Notes: generated by a model not told the origin, from the sequence alone. Positions 31,609 through 41,900 are shown, counted from the first letter of the stretch. The stretch is DNA of 64,000 nt from Streptomyces anulatus (GCF_000721175.1 NZ_JOEZ01000023.1:34305-98304); one strand, 5' to 3'. Numbers and translations: made by a program.

Positions 31609-33969
31609 GTGAGCGGCGACGCAGCCACCGCGGCCAACGCGACCAGCACCGGCCTGCCCAGGATCGACGCCGTCGGCGGCGGACGGGGCGCGGCTTCCGG
31701 CCCGGACCAGGAGCAGCCCCTGCGGGGCCTCGGCGCCTCGCTGCCGGCCGCCGACGTCCGGGCGAAGACCGAGGGCACCTTCCCGTACGCCGCGGACCTC
31801 TGGGCCGAGGGCCTGCTGTGGGCGGCCGTGCTGCGTTCCCCGCACCCGCACGCGCGGATCCTGTCCATCGACACCTCGGGTGCCGAGGAGATGCCCGGGG
31901 TGCGGGCGGTCGTCACCCACGAGGACGTGCCGGGGGACAGCAACTACGGCCGCCATGTGGTGGACCGTCCGGTGTTCGCCTCCGACCTGGTCCGCCACCA
32001 CGGCGAGCCGATCGCCGCGGTCGCCGCCGACCACCCGGACACCGCACGGCTGGCCGCTGCCGCCATCGCCGTACGGTACGAGGTGCTGGAGCCGGTCACG
32101 GACCCGGAGAAGGCCTTCGCGGCGGAGCCCCTGCACCCGGACGGCAACCTGATCCGGCACATCCCGCTGCGCTACGGCGACGCGGATGCGACGGGCGAGG
32201 TCGTCGTCGAGGGCCTGTACCGCATCGGCCGCCAGGACCCGGCCCCGATCGGCGCGGAAGCAAGCCTCGCCGTGCCCCGCCCGGACGGCGGCGTCGAGAT
32301 CTACACCGCCTCCACCGACCCGCACACCGACCGCGACCTGATCGCCGCCTGCTTCGGCCTGGACGCGGACCGGGTCAAGGTCGTCGTGACCGGGGTGCCG
32401 GGCGCGACCGGCGACCGCGAGGACCCGGGCTTCCAGATCCCGCTGGGACTGCTCGCGCTGCGCACCGGCTGCCCGGTGAAGCTGGCCGCGAGCCGCGAGG
32501 AGTCCTTCCTCGGCCACACCCACCGCCACCCCACCCTCCTGCGCTACCGCCACCACGCGGACGCGGAGGGCCGGCTGGTCAAGGTGGAGGCGCAGATCCT
32601 CCTGGACGCGGGCGCGTACGCCGACGCCTCCTCGGAGTCCCTGGCGGCTGCCGTGGCCTTCGCCTGCGGCCCGTACGTCGTCCCGCACGCCTTCATCGAG
32701 GGCTGGGCGGTCCGGACGAACAACCCGCCGTCGGGCCATGTGCGCGGCGAGGGCGCGATGCAGGTCTGTGCGGCGTACGAGGGCCAGATGGACAAGCTGG
32801 CCGCGAAGCTGGGCATCGACCCTGCCGAACTCCGCCTGCGCAACACCCTCTCCACGGGCGACATCCTCCCCACCGGCCAGACGGTGACCTGCCCGGCCCC
32901 GGTGGCCGAACTGCTCCAGGCCGTACGCGACTACCCGCTCCCCCCGCTTCCCAAGGACGCCCCGGAGGACGACTGGCTGCTGCCGGGCGGCCCCGAGGGC
33001 GCGGGGGAGCCCGGGGCGGTGCGCCGGGGCGTGGGCTACGGCCTGGGCATGGTCCACATGCTCGGCGCCGAGGGCACCGACGAGGTCTCCACGGCCACGG
33101 TCCGCGTCCACGACGGCGTGGCCACGGTGATCTGCGCGGCGGTCGAGACGGGCCAGGGCTTCACCACCCTCGCCCGCCAGGTCGTCCAGGAGGTCCTGGG
33201 CGTGGAAGAGGTCCACGTGGCCGCGGTCGACACCGACCAGCCCCCGGCGGGCCCGGCGACGCACGGCCGTCACACCTGGGTGTCGGGCGGGGCGGTGGAG
33301 CGCGCGGCGAAGATGGTCCGCACCCAGCTCCTCCAGCCGCTGGCCCACAAGTTCGGCATGTCCACGGAGCTGCTCCAGATCGCCGACGGCAAGATCACCT
33401 CGTACGACGGCGTGCTCTCCACCACCGTCACGGAGGCGCTGGACGGCAAGGAACTCTGGGCCACCGCCCAGTGCCGCCCGCACCCCACGGAGCCGCTGGA
33501 CGAGTCGGGCCAGGGTGACGCGTTCGTCGGCCTCGCGTTCTGCGCGGTACGGGCGGTGGTCGACGTCGACATCGAGCTCGGCTCCGTACGCGTGGTGGAA
33601 ATGGCGGTGGCCCAGGACGTCGGCCGCGTCCTGAACCCGGCCCAGCTGGCGATCCGCATCGAGGCGGGCATCACGCAGGGCATCGGCGCGGCCCTCACGG
33701 AGAACCTCCGCACGGCCCGCGGCCTGATCCGCCACCCCGACCTGACCGGCTACGCGCTCCCGACCTCGCTGGACGCCCCGGAAATCCGCATCGTGAAGCT
33801 GGTCGAGGAACGCGACGTGGTGGCCCCCTTCGGCGCGAAGCCCGCCTCGGCCGTCCCGGTCGTCACGGCCCCCGCCGCCGTAGCCTCCGCGGTCCGCTCC
33901 GCCACGGGCCGCCCGGTGAACCGACTCCCCATCAGACCCCAGGCGGCGGTGGCAACGCCCAAGCCCTGA
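31609..33969 (+). CDS. Xanthine dehydrogenase-like molybdopterin-binding subunit
   Basis: A 786-residue protein of the xanthine oxidase large-subunit family: RAKTEGTFPYAADL at the N-terminus, LRSPHPHARIL, an Arg-containing HVRGEGAMQ loop near 380, and ETGQGFTT near 514. Two hallmark motifs are altered. The GGGFGGKE-type loop reads GATGDREDPGF near 265. The terminal GxxGxGE motif that carries the catalytic Glu reads APFGAKPASAVPVV near 740. It may act on another substrate or be catalytically impaired. GTG 31609 has the RBS AAGGAGG. Confidence 0.82.
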   Translation: MSGDAATAANATSTGLPRIDAVGGGRGAASGPDQEQPLRGLGASLPAADVRAKTEGTFPYAADLWAEGLLWAAVLRSPHPHARILSIDTSGAEEMPGVRAVVTHEDVPGDSNYGRHVVDRPVFASDLVRHHGEPIAAVAADHPDTARLAAAAIAVRYEVLEPVTDPEKAFAAEPLHPDGNLIRHIPLRYGDADATGEVVVEGLYRIGRQDPAPIGAEASLAVPRPDGGVEIYTASTDPHTDRDLIAACFGLDADRVKVVVTGVPGATGDREDPGFQIPLGLLALRTGCPVKLAASREESFLGHTHRHPTLLRYRHHADAEGRLVKVEAQILLDAGAYADASSESLAAAVAFACGPYVVPHAFIEGWAVRTNNPPSGHVRGEGAMQVCAAYEGQMDKLAAKLGIDPAELRLRNTLSTGDILPTGQTVTCPAPVAELLQAVRDYPLPPLPKDAPEDDWLLPGGPEGAGEPGAVRRGVGYGLGMVHMLGAEGTDEVSTATVRVHDGVATVICAAVETGQGFTTLARQVVQEVLGVEEVHVAAVDTDQPPAGPATHGRHTWVSGGAVERAAKMVRTQLLQPLAHKFGMSTELLQIADGKITSYDGVLSTTVTEALDGKELWATAQCRPHPTEPLDESGQGDAFVGLAFCAVRAVVDVDIELGSVRVVEMAVAQDVGRVLNPAQLAIRIEAGITQGIGAALTENLRTARGLIRHPDLTGYALPTSLDAPEIRIVKLVEERDVVAPFGAKPASAVPVVTAPAAVASAVRSATGRPVNRLPIRPQAAVATPKP

Positions 33970-34049
33970 CTGGCTCGTTATCGCCGTCGGGGCAGTGTGA
34001 TGCGCATTGCACATGCAATCAAAGGGTGCGAACTGTCACTGATGCTGGC

Positions 34050-34055
34050 TACAGT
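34050..34055 (+). promoter_or_regulatory. -10 box of type VII-associated operon; nearby dyad at 34006-34019
   Basis: TACAGT fits TANNNT, 41 bp before the first start codon. Upstream, ATTGC-ACAT-GCAAT (34006-34019) is a perfect small dyad that could be an operator. Confidence 0.4.
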
Positions 34056-34096
34056 GATCCTCGAAGCTGTGCCAGCAGTACAACGGGGAGGTTGTT

Positions 34097-34639
34097 GTGG
34101 CGACGGGAGAGGGCTCCGATGGGGCCGGCTCCTCCGGGGGGCTCTTCGGGGGATTCATTGGGGGCGCCGTCGCTGCGGCGCAGAGCGCGGTCACAGAGCT
34201 TTACACCGAGCTGGAGTCCTTCACCAAGTTCCGTGACCGTATCGACGAGATCCTCGTAGACCTGAAGGCATCGCCGGCGGACGCCAAGAAACTGGGTGAG
34301 ATCTCCATCAAGGACAGCCAGTTCGGCGACGTGGCGTGGCCGGAGGCGAAGAGCCTGTTCGCCTCGTACGAGAAGGTCGTCGGCGAGCTGGAGACCCTGT
34401 CGAAGCTGCTCTCGGACTCCATCGAGGGCATGAGCATCGCGGTCCTGGCGTCGCACAAGGGCTACGACAACATGGACCAGGACATCCGCGACCGCATGCT
34501 TGCGATCAAGTCGGGTGCGGAGAAGCACTATCCCGGTGAGTACAACCCGGTTCCGGGCGAGGACAAGCAGAGCGGAAACGGCGATAAGACGCCGCCCACG
34601 CCGCAGCCTTCGACGACCGATGACACCGGGGGTGCCTGA
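34097..34639 (+). CDS. Helical hypothetical protein, type VII-associated
   Basis: A 180-residue protein I do not recognise by name. A Gly-rich N-terminus (GGLFGGFIGGAVAAA) is followed by a mostly alpha-helical region (about 30-135) and a disordered Pro/Thr-rich tail. There is no signal peptide. Size, helix content and location beside a PPE-like protein and a mycosin suggest a type VII secretion substrate or partner. GTG 34097 is preceded by GGGAGG. It is first in a three-gene run. Confidence 0.72.
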   Translation: MATGEGSDGAGSSGGLFGGFIGGAVAAAQSAVTELYTELESFTKFRDRIDEILVDLKASPADAKKLGEISIKDSQFGDVAWPEAKSLFASYEKVVGELETLSKLLSDSIEGMSIAVLASHKGYDNMDQDIRDRMLAIKSGAEKHYPGEYNPVPGEDKQSGNGDKTPPTPQPSTTDDTGGA

Positions 34640-34687
34640 TGTCGGTGGAGACGGCGTGGCGATCAGCGGTACGAACGGGGGAGTGAG

Positions 34688-36124
34688 ATGGGTTCGACAT
34701 CGTTCGAGGGCATGTCGCACAAGCAGATGATCGCGTGGCTGGACCAGGCCAACAGCACGGCTGTTCAGGGCGTGGCCGATCGTCTGTCGGGTGCGGCGAA
34801 GGAGATCTCGAAGATCGGCGAAGAGCTGAAGATCCGTCCGCAGATCGTGAAGTGGAAGGGCGACGGGGCCGAGTCGTTCCGCACCTGGAGTGCGGACCTG
34901 GCCAACTCCACTTTGCGCCTGGGTGAGTTCAGCCGGGAGGCATCGAAGCGTTTGGGTGAGGCGGCCGATGCGATTGCGTTGGCCAAGGCGGCGATTCCTC
35001 GTCCGACGGGAGACCCGGAGGCGAGTCTCAAGGCTGCGGAGTCGGCGCGGAACGACCCGGATTCCGCTGATTTGATCCGGAAGCTGAACGGGGAGCGGGA
35101 GGCTGCGGCGGCGGAGATGCGGAAGCTCTCCCAGACGTACAGCCATTCGGTGGCGCAGCTCGACGGCCTGAAGCGGCCGACGTTTCCTCCTCCGCCGCAG
35201 GGCATTGCGCCGGAGGCTGTGGGCAGGCGGGGAGATGCCAGCGGACATATTTCCGGCGGTGTGCCGACTGGGGGGGGTGCCGCAGGTGCCGTACCGGGTG
35301 GAGTCGCTAGCGCATCGATGTCTGGGAGCGGCCATGGAGTGACGGTGGGTGCGGACACGCCCCCACTCACGCACGCGAGCGTGTCTGCGCCGGTGGGAGG
35401 GGCGGTGCAGCGGCCGGTGGACATGGAGATCGATAACGTTGCGACTCTGCCACCGGCAACATCGAATCCGGTGGTAGGCCCGGCCGTGACTCCCGGCGTC
35501 AACAAGCCCGACGCGTTTGTCACGGCACCCGCTGTCCTGCCACCTCCCGTCGCGGGTAGGCCTGGTCTGCTGCCGCCGACGAACGCCGGGGGCAGGACGA
35601 CGGGCATGGCCCGTCCTTCCATGGCTTTGGGCACGGGCCCGTTGGCCCCGCCGATCCGAGACAGCGGAATCACCGGTGGCCGCCCTGTGGCACAGACCAC
35701 CGGGCGCCCAACGGGAGGTCTGCCGCGTGGCACGGTGGTCGGAGGCGAAGGCACTCACGCTGGCCGCGGAATGATGGGACACGGTGCCGGTGCCGGCGTG
35801 GGAGGCGCCGGGGGCGGTAGTCGGAGCGGGATAGTCGGTGACCGCCGACTGGCGGGGCAGACCGGTGGCATGGTGGGCGGACGGCCGCCGCAGCAGTCAG
35901 GAAGCGCTACCGGCCGCCCCTTTACGCCTGGGGGGACGGGACTGGTGCGAGGAGCCGGATCGGGCGACGGCAGCCGTGCAGTCGGTCAGATGGGCCGTGG
36001 AGCCGCTCCGCAGCGAGCTGGGGATCCCCGGCGCGATGAAAGCGAGCGGCCGGACTACCTCGTCGAGGACGAGGAAACCTGGCAGCAGGGCAGCCGACGG
36101 GTCGTTCCGCCAGTCATCGACTGA
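34688..36124 (+). CDS. PPE-like WxG protein with Gly/Pro-rich tail
   Basis: A 478-residue protein. The N-terminal about 160 residues are helical and contain WKG (VKWKGDGAESFRTW), like the WxG turn of type VII substrates. The remaining two thirds are a low-complexity Gly/Pro/Ala/Thr-rich region (VGGAGGGSRSGIVG) ending in a conserved-looking acidic block, RPDYLVEDEETWQQG. The organisation recalls mycobacterial PPE proteins and Streptomyces proteins encoded next to mycosins. RBS GGGGGAG. It lies 29 bp before the mycosin gene. Confidence 0.75.
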   Translation: MGSTSFEGMSHKQMIAWLDQANSTAVQGVADRLSGAAKEISKIGEELKIRPQIVKWKGDGAESFRTWSADLANSTLRLGEFSREASKRLGEAADAIALAKAAIPRPTGDPEASLKAAESARNDPDSADLIRKLNGEREAAAAEMRKLSQTYSHSVAQLDGLKRPTFPPPPQGIAPEAVGRRGDASGHISGGVPTGGGAAGAVPGGVASASMSGSGHGVTVGADTPPLTHASVSAPVGGAVQRPVDMEIDNVATLPPATSNPVVGPAVTPGVNKPDAFVTAPAVLPPPVAGRPGLLPPTNAGGRTTGMARPSMALGTGPLAPPIRDSGITGGRPVAQTTGRPTGGLPRGTVVGGEGTHAGRGMMGHGAGAGVGGAGGGSRSGIVGDRRLAGQTGGMVGGRPPQQSGSATGRPFTPGGTGLVRGAGSGDGSRAVGQMGRGAAPQRAGDPRRDESERPDYLVEDEETWQQGSRRVVPPVID

Positions 36125-36153
36125 TCAGCAAGAATCCAGAAAAAGGGAATGGA

Positions 36154-37530
36154 ATGCGTACCAGCAGTGCAGCTGTTGCCCGGCGCGGGGCCGTCCTGTC
36201 AGCCGTTGTGGCACCGCTCTTGGTTGGCGCTGTCCCTGCGCACGCTGATTCCGTTCGTTCCGAACAGTGGCATCTCAATGTGATGCAGGCCGAGCAGATG
36301 TGGAAGATCAGCACCGGTGAGAACGTTACTGTTGCGGTGATCGATTCGGGCGTGGATGCTTCGGTTCCTGATCTTCAAGGGCGTGTCCTCAAAGGGAAGA
36401 ACCTGGCTACAGACTCTCCGGGAGACGAGCATACGGACTACGCCAATCATGGAACGGGGATCGCTGGACTCATTGCTGGAACCGGCAATGCTGGCGGCAG
36501 GGACGGTGCCTTCGGCCTGGCCCCCCGATCCAAAATTCTCCCGATCCGCGTCAGGGATAGTGCGGGAAAAGTAAACGGTGCGACTGGAGATAGGTATTTC
36601 AACGATGACTTGTCGGCGGCAATCCGCTTTGCTGCGGATCAGGGCGCCGAGGTCATCAATGTTTCTCTCGGAAATAACGTGGGTTCGCAGCGACTGACGG
36701 ATTCTGTGAGTTATGCCCTGGATAAAGGGTCGCTGGTCTTCGCGGCAGCCGGAAACAGTGGAGATGAGAAAAACTCGATCGAATATCCTGCCGGGACACC
36801 GGGTGTTGTCGGCGTGGGATCCGTCGGAAGGGATCTTCGAAGGGCCAAGTCCTCCCAGTACGGACCACAGGTCGATCTCGCAGCTCCAGGCGTGGACACC
36901 GTTCACGCGTGTTCTGGAGGAACCCAGTTGTGTAAGAGTAGCGGCACCAGCCACGCAACAGCCCTCGCCTCTGCCTCGGCGGCCTTGATCTGGTCCAAGC
37001 ATCCGGACTGGACGAACAATCAGGTCCTGCGGGTCATGCTCAACACCGCAGGCGGCCCGATCAGTGGCAAGAAGCGATCCGACGGGATCGGCTACGGGAT
37101 CGTTCGTCCTCGTATCGCGCTCAAGACGCCAGGCGACCCCGGGCCGGCCGATGTGTACCCGCTTCCGGATCTTGCCGCAGCCGCATCCGAGGCGCCGTCG
37201 CCGCAGCCGTCCAAGGCTGGGGGCGGTTCTGGTCAGAGCGAGGAGCCGGCTGTCGCGGCGGCGGACGAGGGTAGCAACACCGTTCTCTGGCTCGGCGTGG
37301 GGATCGGCGCGGCAGTCCTGGTGGGCGGTGCCGCGACCGCGGCGGTGCTCCGTTCCCGTCGGCGAGAGGTTGTTGCCGCGCCAGCTCCGCCGACGAGCCA
37401 GCAGCAGCCGTATCCGCACCACCAGTATCTGCAGCCGCCGCACTCTCCCTACGGTCCACCGCCGAACAGCTCATACCCTGAGGTTCCTTACGGAGCCCCT
37501 CCTGGCCGAGGTCCCGGCTCCGTCGGCTGA
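36154..37530 (+). CDS. Type VII secretion-associated serine protease (mycosin)
   Basis: A 458-residue subtilisin-like S8 protease. The signal peptide is at 1-31 (ending VPAHA). The catalytic Asp64 is in AVIDSGVD, His99 in NHGTGIAG and Ser266 in SGTSHATA. A linker, one C-terminal TM helix at about 375-395 and a cytosolic Pro/Tyr-rich tail follow. This is the MycP layout: membrane-anchored with an extracytoplasmic catalytic domain that processes or stabilises type VII machinery and substrates. The first about 800 bases are visibly less GC-rich than the surroundings, a sign of transfer. The 3' end abuts an IS remnant, so the original tail may have been altered. Confidence 0.92.
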   Translation: MRTSSAAVARRGAVLSAVVAPLLVGAVPAHADSVRSEQWHLNVMQAEQMWKISTGENVTVAVIDSGVDASVPDLQGRVLKGKNLATDSPGDEHTDYANHGTGIAGLIAGTGNAGGRDGAFGLAPRSKILPIRVRDSAGKVNGATGDRYFNDDLSAAIRFAADQGAEVINVSLGNNVGSQRLTDSVSYALDKGSLVFAAAGNSGDEKNSIEYPAGTPGVVGVGSVGRDLRRAKSSQYGPQVDLAAPGVDTVHACSGGTQLCKSSGTSHATALASASAALIWSKHPDWTNNQVLRVMLNTAGGPISGKKRSDGIGYGIVRPRIALKTPGDPGPADVYPLPDLAAAASEAPSPQPSKAGGGSGQSEEPAVAAADEGSNTVLWLGVGIGAAVLVGGAATAAVLRSRRREVVAAPAPPTSQQQPYPHHQYLQPPHSPYGPPPNSSYPEVPYGAPPGRGPGSVG

Positions 37531-37534
37531 AAGT

Positions 37535-37930
37535 GAGCTGAACCGGCAGGAGCACTCGGTGGCCCGCTGCACCGTCGAGCGCCTCATGCGCGAGCTCGGC
37601 ATCACCGGAGCCGTCCGCGGCAGGAGGGTGATCACGACGATCGTCGATCCGGCCGCCGAGCGCGCCCCGGACCTTGTCGAACGCGACTTCGGCGCCAGTG
37701 CGCCGAACCGCTGCTGGGTCGCCGACTTACGCATGTCGCCACCTGGAACGGGGTCGTCTACGTTGCCTTCGTCGTCGACACCTTCTCGCGCCGTGTCGTC
37801 GGCTGGTCCGCCGCCGCCTCCAAGGAGACCAGACTCGTCCTGGACGCCATGGAGATGGCACGAGCGTCCCGACCATCAGAGCAGTGCTCCACGGAACACT
37901 CCACGACCGCTGCCGCCGCGCGAGATGCTT
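37535..37930 (+). pseudogene. IS3-family transposase fragment
   Basis: ELNRQEHSVARCTVERLMRELG, then AERAPDLVERDFGASAPNRCWVAD: the HTH_21 and start of the rve core of an IS3-type OrfB. A one-base deletion near 37727 shifts the frame, after which HVATWNGVVYVAFVVDTFSR and RVVGWSAAASKETRLVLDAM continue. Both ends of the gene and the terminal repeats are missing. 37931-38118 holds no recognisable gene. Confidence 0.85.
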
Positions 37931-38118
37931 GGCGACGTGCTGGTGTTCCGACAGCGGCGTGAGAACCGGAGGGCGGGAGCCGGACCACCGGCGCGACGAT
38001 CCGGGGCCCACACACGATGTACTCGGCCTCTTCAAGTCACTCCGCACGGCGCGGAGTGTAGTTCGGGCCCAACAATCCGCCGGGCTGGGCTGGGTGCCCG
38101 CCCCCGTAGGGGGCCGTG

Positions 38119-38502
38119 TCACACATCGTCAGCCGTTCCGTCGATCGCAGGCCCCCAGTCTTCGGGCAGGGTAGCGGAAAGCAGCGCGACCGCCTGCGAC
38201 GCGGTGTCCGCCACGCCTACTTCGCGAAGGCCGGACTCACCCGTCTCCCACATGCGGATTACGGAGAAGCGCCCGTCGCGTCGCCTGAAGAGGGAGGGCA
38301 CGTCCCGGGACCATGGGTACCGTGTGCAGCGGCTGAACTGAAGAGATCCGTGACTGATGAGCGGAAAAAGTGAACGCAGTTTTGGATTCGCATAGGCAGC
38401 CCGTGAAAGGGTCGGGTCGATCACGCTCGATGGTTCCGACAGTACGCTTTGCCATTCCCTGGTTACTGAGCCCGGGATGCTGCCGTCGAACTCAGCTGCC
38501 AT
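38119..38502 (-). CDS. DUF6193-like protein, putative second immunity protein
   Basis: A 127-residue soluble protein clearly paralogous to the upstream neighbour. Shared blocks are AYANPKLRSLFPLISHGSLQ, SRCTRYPW and PAIDGTADDV. I associate this pattern with the DUF6193 family. It is the last of a three-gene minus-strand run after the RHS toxin and starts 42 bp after the sister gene ends. Position directly behind a polymorphic toxin suggests an immunity role, by analogy with other toxin loci. It is more diverged in the middle, so it may be a decaying copy or cover a different toxin variant. Confidence 0.72.
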   Translation of the reverse strand: MAAEFDGSIPGSVTREWQSVLSEPSSVIDPTLSRAAYANPKLRSLFPLISHGSLQFSRCTRYPWSRDVPSLFRRRDGRFSVIRMWETGESGLREVGVADTASQAVALLSATLPEDWGPAIDGTADDV

Positions 38503-38544
38503 TCGCTGGTACCTTCCGCTTCACTGTGCAGCTCGGCACCGCGA

Positions 38545-38916
38545 TCACAGATCGTCAGGGGTTCCGTCGATGGCCGGCCCGCAGCCGTCAGGAAGGCTGG
38601 CGGCGATCAACTCGTATGCCTCTTCGACGGTGTCGACCTCGCCGAGCATGGTCTTGTCGGACTCCCGACGTACTCGGTACCCACCCTCGACCAGCGGGTA
38701 GGCCGTACCGACATCGCTCGTCCAGGGCCACTGGGTGCACCGACTCAGGTACAGGACTCCGTGGCTGACCATGGGGTAGAGCTGCCGCAAGGACGGGTGG
38801 GTGTAAGCGGTTCGGGGAACGTCGAGGTCGATGCGGTCAGGTCCGTAAGACAGCACATCAGACCACTCTGCTGCCACGATCTCAGCCGCGCTTCGGGCCT
38901 TTTCGTTTCTCGCCAT
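38545..38916 (-). CDS. DUF6193-like protein, putative cognate immunity protein
   Basis: A 123-residue protein: AYTHPSLRQLYPMVSHGVLY, then SRCTQWPWTSDVG and GPAIDGTPDDL. There is no signal peptide, so it is cytosolic. ATG 38916 lies 8 bp after the RHS stop. Its ribosome binding site (TTGAGGTAA) is formed by the last codons and stop of the toxin gene, so the two should be translationally coupled. That is the arrangement expected for toxin and antidote. Confidence 0.78.
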   Translation of the reverse strand: MARNEKARSAAEIVAAEWSDVLSYGPDRIDLDVPRTAYTHPSLRQLYPMVSHGVLYLSRCTQWPWTSDVGTAYPLVEGGYRVRRESDKTMLGEVDTVEEAYELIAASLPDGCGPAIDGTPDDL

Positions 38917-38924
38917 GGATTTCG

Positions 38925-41900
38925 TTACCTCAAGTGTGCCGGTAGGTTCGACAGGTCCGGTTGTATCTCGGGAATGTTCGGCTTGGGTACGGTAACTTCC
39001 TTGTATCCCCCCTCCTCGTTTCGGGTGTACCACTGTATCTCTTCCCACGGTCGCCCAGGGCGTTCGTCGTCGGGGTCTCCCCACGCGGCCGCCCCATCAT
39101 AATTGCGTACTGCGTAGGCGACTTCGCTCATTTCCCATGCTGTGCCGTGACCGCGGCCCGGGTAGTTGTCCTCGTGCCTGGTGTTGAACTGAGCTCCATT
39201 CTGTGCCGCGGTCTGGAAAGCGTCCACAATATCCTCAGGTGAGCTCCAGTTCCCTATCCTGCCGCTACTGTTGGGCATTCCGTCGAGCGTGATCGACAGA
39301 GTGGTACCGCGATCCCCGATGGCCCCCATCACGTTGGTCATCCATACCGGGCCGCCAGGTTCCCGACCGGCGTAGTCCGGTCCGTTGTAGGTGTGGGCTC
39401 CCAGGTCACTGGGGCGATTCAAGTCGTACCCTTCGTCTGAGGGGTCATTGCGCAGGTACTTCGCCAGAGATTCCGATGCCCGGTCGGGAGAGATGTCCAC
39501 CCCCAGAACAACACTGTGCCGGTGCTGCCCTCCTCGATGAGGGCACCCCGCAAGACCCAGCGGGTCGATCCACCGCGTGGGGTCGTCGACGTAGGTGACC
39601 GCGTTCGGGGCCGGTGTCAGACCGAGCGGGTCGGGGGAGAGATAGCGGCCCGACTCGGGGTCGTAGTGGCGGTGGCGGTTGTAGTGGAGGCCCGATTCGG
39701 GGTCGAAGTACTGGCCGGGGAAGCGCAGGGGGGTGTACGCGTCGGCGTCGCGGTTCCACGAGGTGGCTCCCCACAGGGCGGCACGGGTGCGCCACGCCAC
39801 CTCGCCCTGCTCGTCGACGAGTTCACGGGGCGTGCCGATGAGGTCGGTGATGATTGCGAAGAAGCGGCTGTCGACCTCCGCGCTGTCCACGAGCCGCCGC
39901 TCCACCTGGGTCACCGGCTTGACGCCGTCGTGGTCCCAGGTGAGAGCGACGGAATCCGGGGAGCCCGCGGTGGAAGTGGTCTGTTCGCAGAGTGTGTCGC
40001 CGTCCCAGGTGAACACCACCTCCTCGACCACCGTCGCCCCGTCCTCGGCCAGGCGTCGCTTGGCCGAGCGCCGTCCCAGAGCGTCGTAGAGGTAACGCCA
40101 GCGCGTACCGTCCGGCGTGGTGACCAAGACCAGGCGGTCCTCCGCATCCCAGCCGTAGCGCCAGGTCTCGGGCTTGCGGGAGAGACGGGTCTTCTGGCGC
40201 AGTATCACCCGGCCTTGAGCGTCGTGCTCGTATCGGACACGGCCCGCGCGAGTGATGCGTGTTCCGGCGTACTCACGCGGCCCGGAGGCGTCGCCCGCAC
40301 CGGGCCAGGATGCACCGGTCTGGTTCCCGGCCTCGTCGTACGCGTACCGCTCCGACCAGTTCTCCGCTGTGACGCCGGTTACCCGGCCGTCACCGGATAC
40401 CTCCAGTCGCTTGCGGCCGCCGGTCAGCTCTTCGGCCGAAGCGAGATGGCCGTCGGGACGATATGTATACGTGCGGCGCTGGAGAACCCGGTCACCGGTC
40501 GTCCGGACGAGCTGGTCGATCAGGCGCCCCGCCGGGTCGTACGCGAGGTCGACGGTCAGCGCGTCACCGATCCGGCGGTCGGTCTCGCGACCCGTCTCGT
40601 CGAAGCGGAAGCTCAGGCGGTGGCCGGAGGCATGGAGCTCGGCGGTGCGACCGGCCGGGAATGACCAAGCACTGACGGCTCCGGACGGGGTGACACGTCG
40701 GACGCGCCGCCCGGTCTCGTCGTAGGTGTTGACCACTTCGCGGCCGTCGCACACCTCCCGGAGGACCCTGCCCGAGCTGTCGCGTACGTACGACAGCTCA
40801 GTTTCGGGGCCCGTCGCCGAGGCAAGACGGCCGTGGACGTCGTAGGCAAAGCGGGTGACGCTCCCGTCGGCGTCCTTGGCGGTGACCCGGCCCGCGAGGT
40901 CGCGTTCGTAGCGGACGGTCTGGCCGAGGCCGTTGGTACGGGTGACGAGTTGACCGCAGGGGTCGTGGGAGTAGCGGAGGATGCGGCCGTCGTAATCGGT
41001 CTCCGTGCTGGTGCGGCCTGCCGCGTCGTAGGTGTAGTCCCAGGTCAGACCCTGGGGGTTGGTGACCCGGGTCAGGCGCAGCTCGGTGTCGTGGGTGAAC
41101 TCCTGGCGTGCGCCGCCTGGCGTGGTACGGGCGGAGACCAGGTCGAAGTGGGTGTATTCGAAGCGGGTCTCACCGCCCAACGCGTCAGCGTGCGCGATGC
41201 AGTTGCCCTCGCCGTCGTACGTCCACGACTGCTGCGAGCCGTCGGGATCGGTCCGGCGGGCGAGCTTGCCCTCAACCGTCCACTCCAGCTCGGTGGTGCG
41301 GCCCTGGGGGTCGGAGATGCTCACCGGGCGCCCGAACGCGTCCCTGACGTAGCGGGTGACCGTACCGAGCGGCCCTCGGACCGCCAGCGGCAGACCGGCC
41401 GCGTCGCAGCGCAGCCGGTCCAGCGCGCCCAGGGAGTCGTCGATCCCGGTGAGCTGTCCGTTCTGGCCATGGGACAGACGCGTCGTCGTGCCGTTCGGCC
41501 GGGTGAAGAGCGTCGGGTTGCCCCGGTCGTCGTACTCCTGCCGCGATGTCGCGCCGTCGGGGCCGGTGACGGCGGCGAGCTGGTTCAGCTCGTTGTACTC
41601 GATCCGGGCGAAGGTCCCGTCTGGGTGCTCGACCCGGACCGGGTTTCCACGATCGTCGTAGGTATAGGCGGTGGTCCGGCCGAGAGGGTCGGTCCGGGAG
41701 AGGAGACGGTCGTAGCGGTCGAAGCTGCGGTAGGTGACGCCGCCCAGCGGATCCGTCTCCGCGATGGCCTGGAGCCGGTCGTTGAAGTGGTGGACCGTGG
41801 TCGCGCCGAGGGAGTCCGTGTACCGGGTGACGCGGTCGCCCGTCTCCGGGTGGGTGTCGTACGCGAACGTGGACGACAGGTAGCCGTCCGGGCCGACCGT

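Noticed and set aside
29220..31943. A 907-codon minus-strand frame opposite the xdh-like genes
   Set aside because: Antisense to conserved FAD and iron-sulfur motifs; no recognisable domain.
37931..38118. A further gene or immunity protein between the IS remnant and the DUF6193-like genes
   Set aside because: All frames are short and composition-driven; nothing recognisable.
38925..39480. HNH or other common nuclease motif in the RHS tip
   Set aside because: No HNH, GIY-YIG or His-Me finger pattern is visible in the last about 205 residues.
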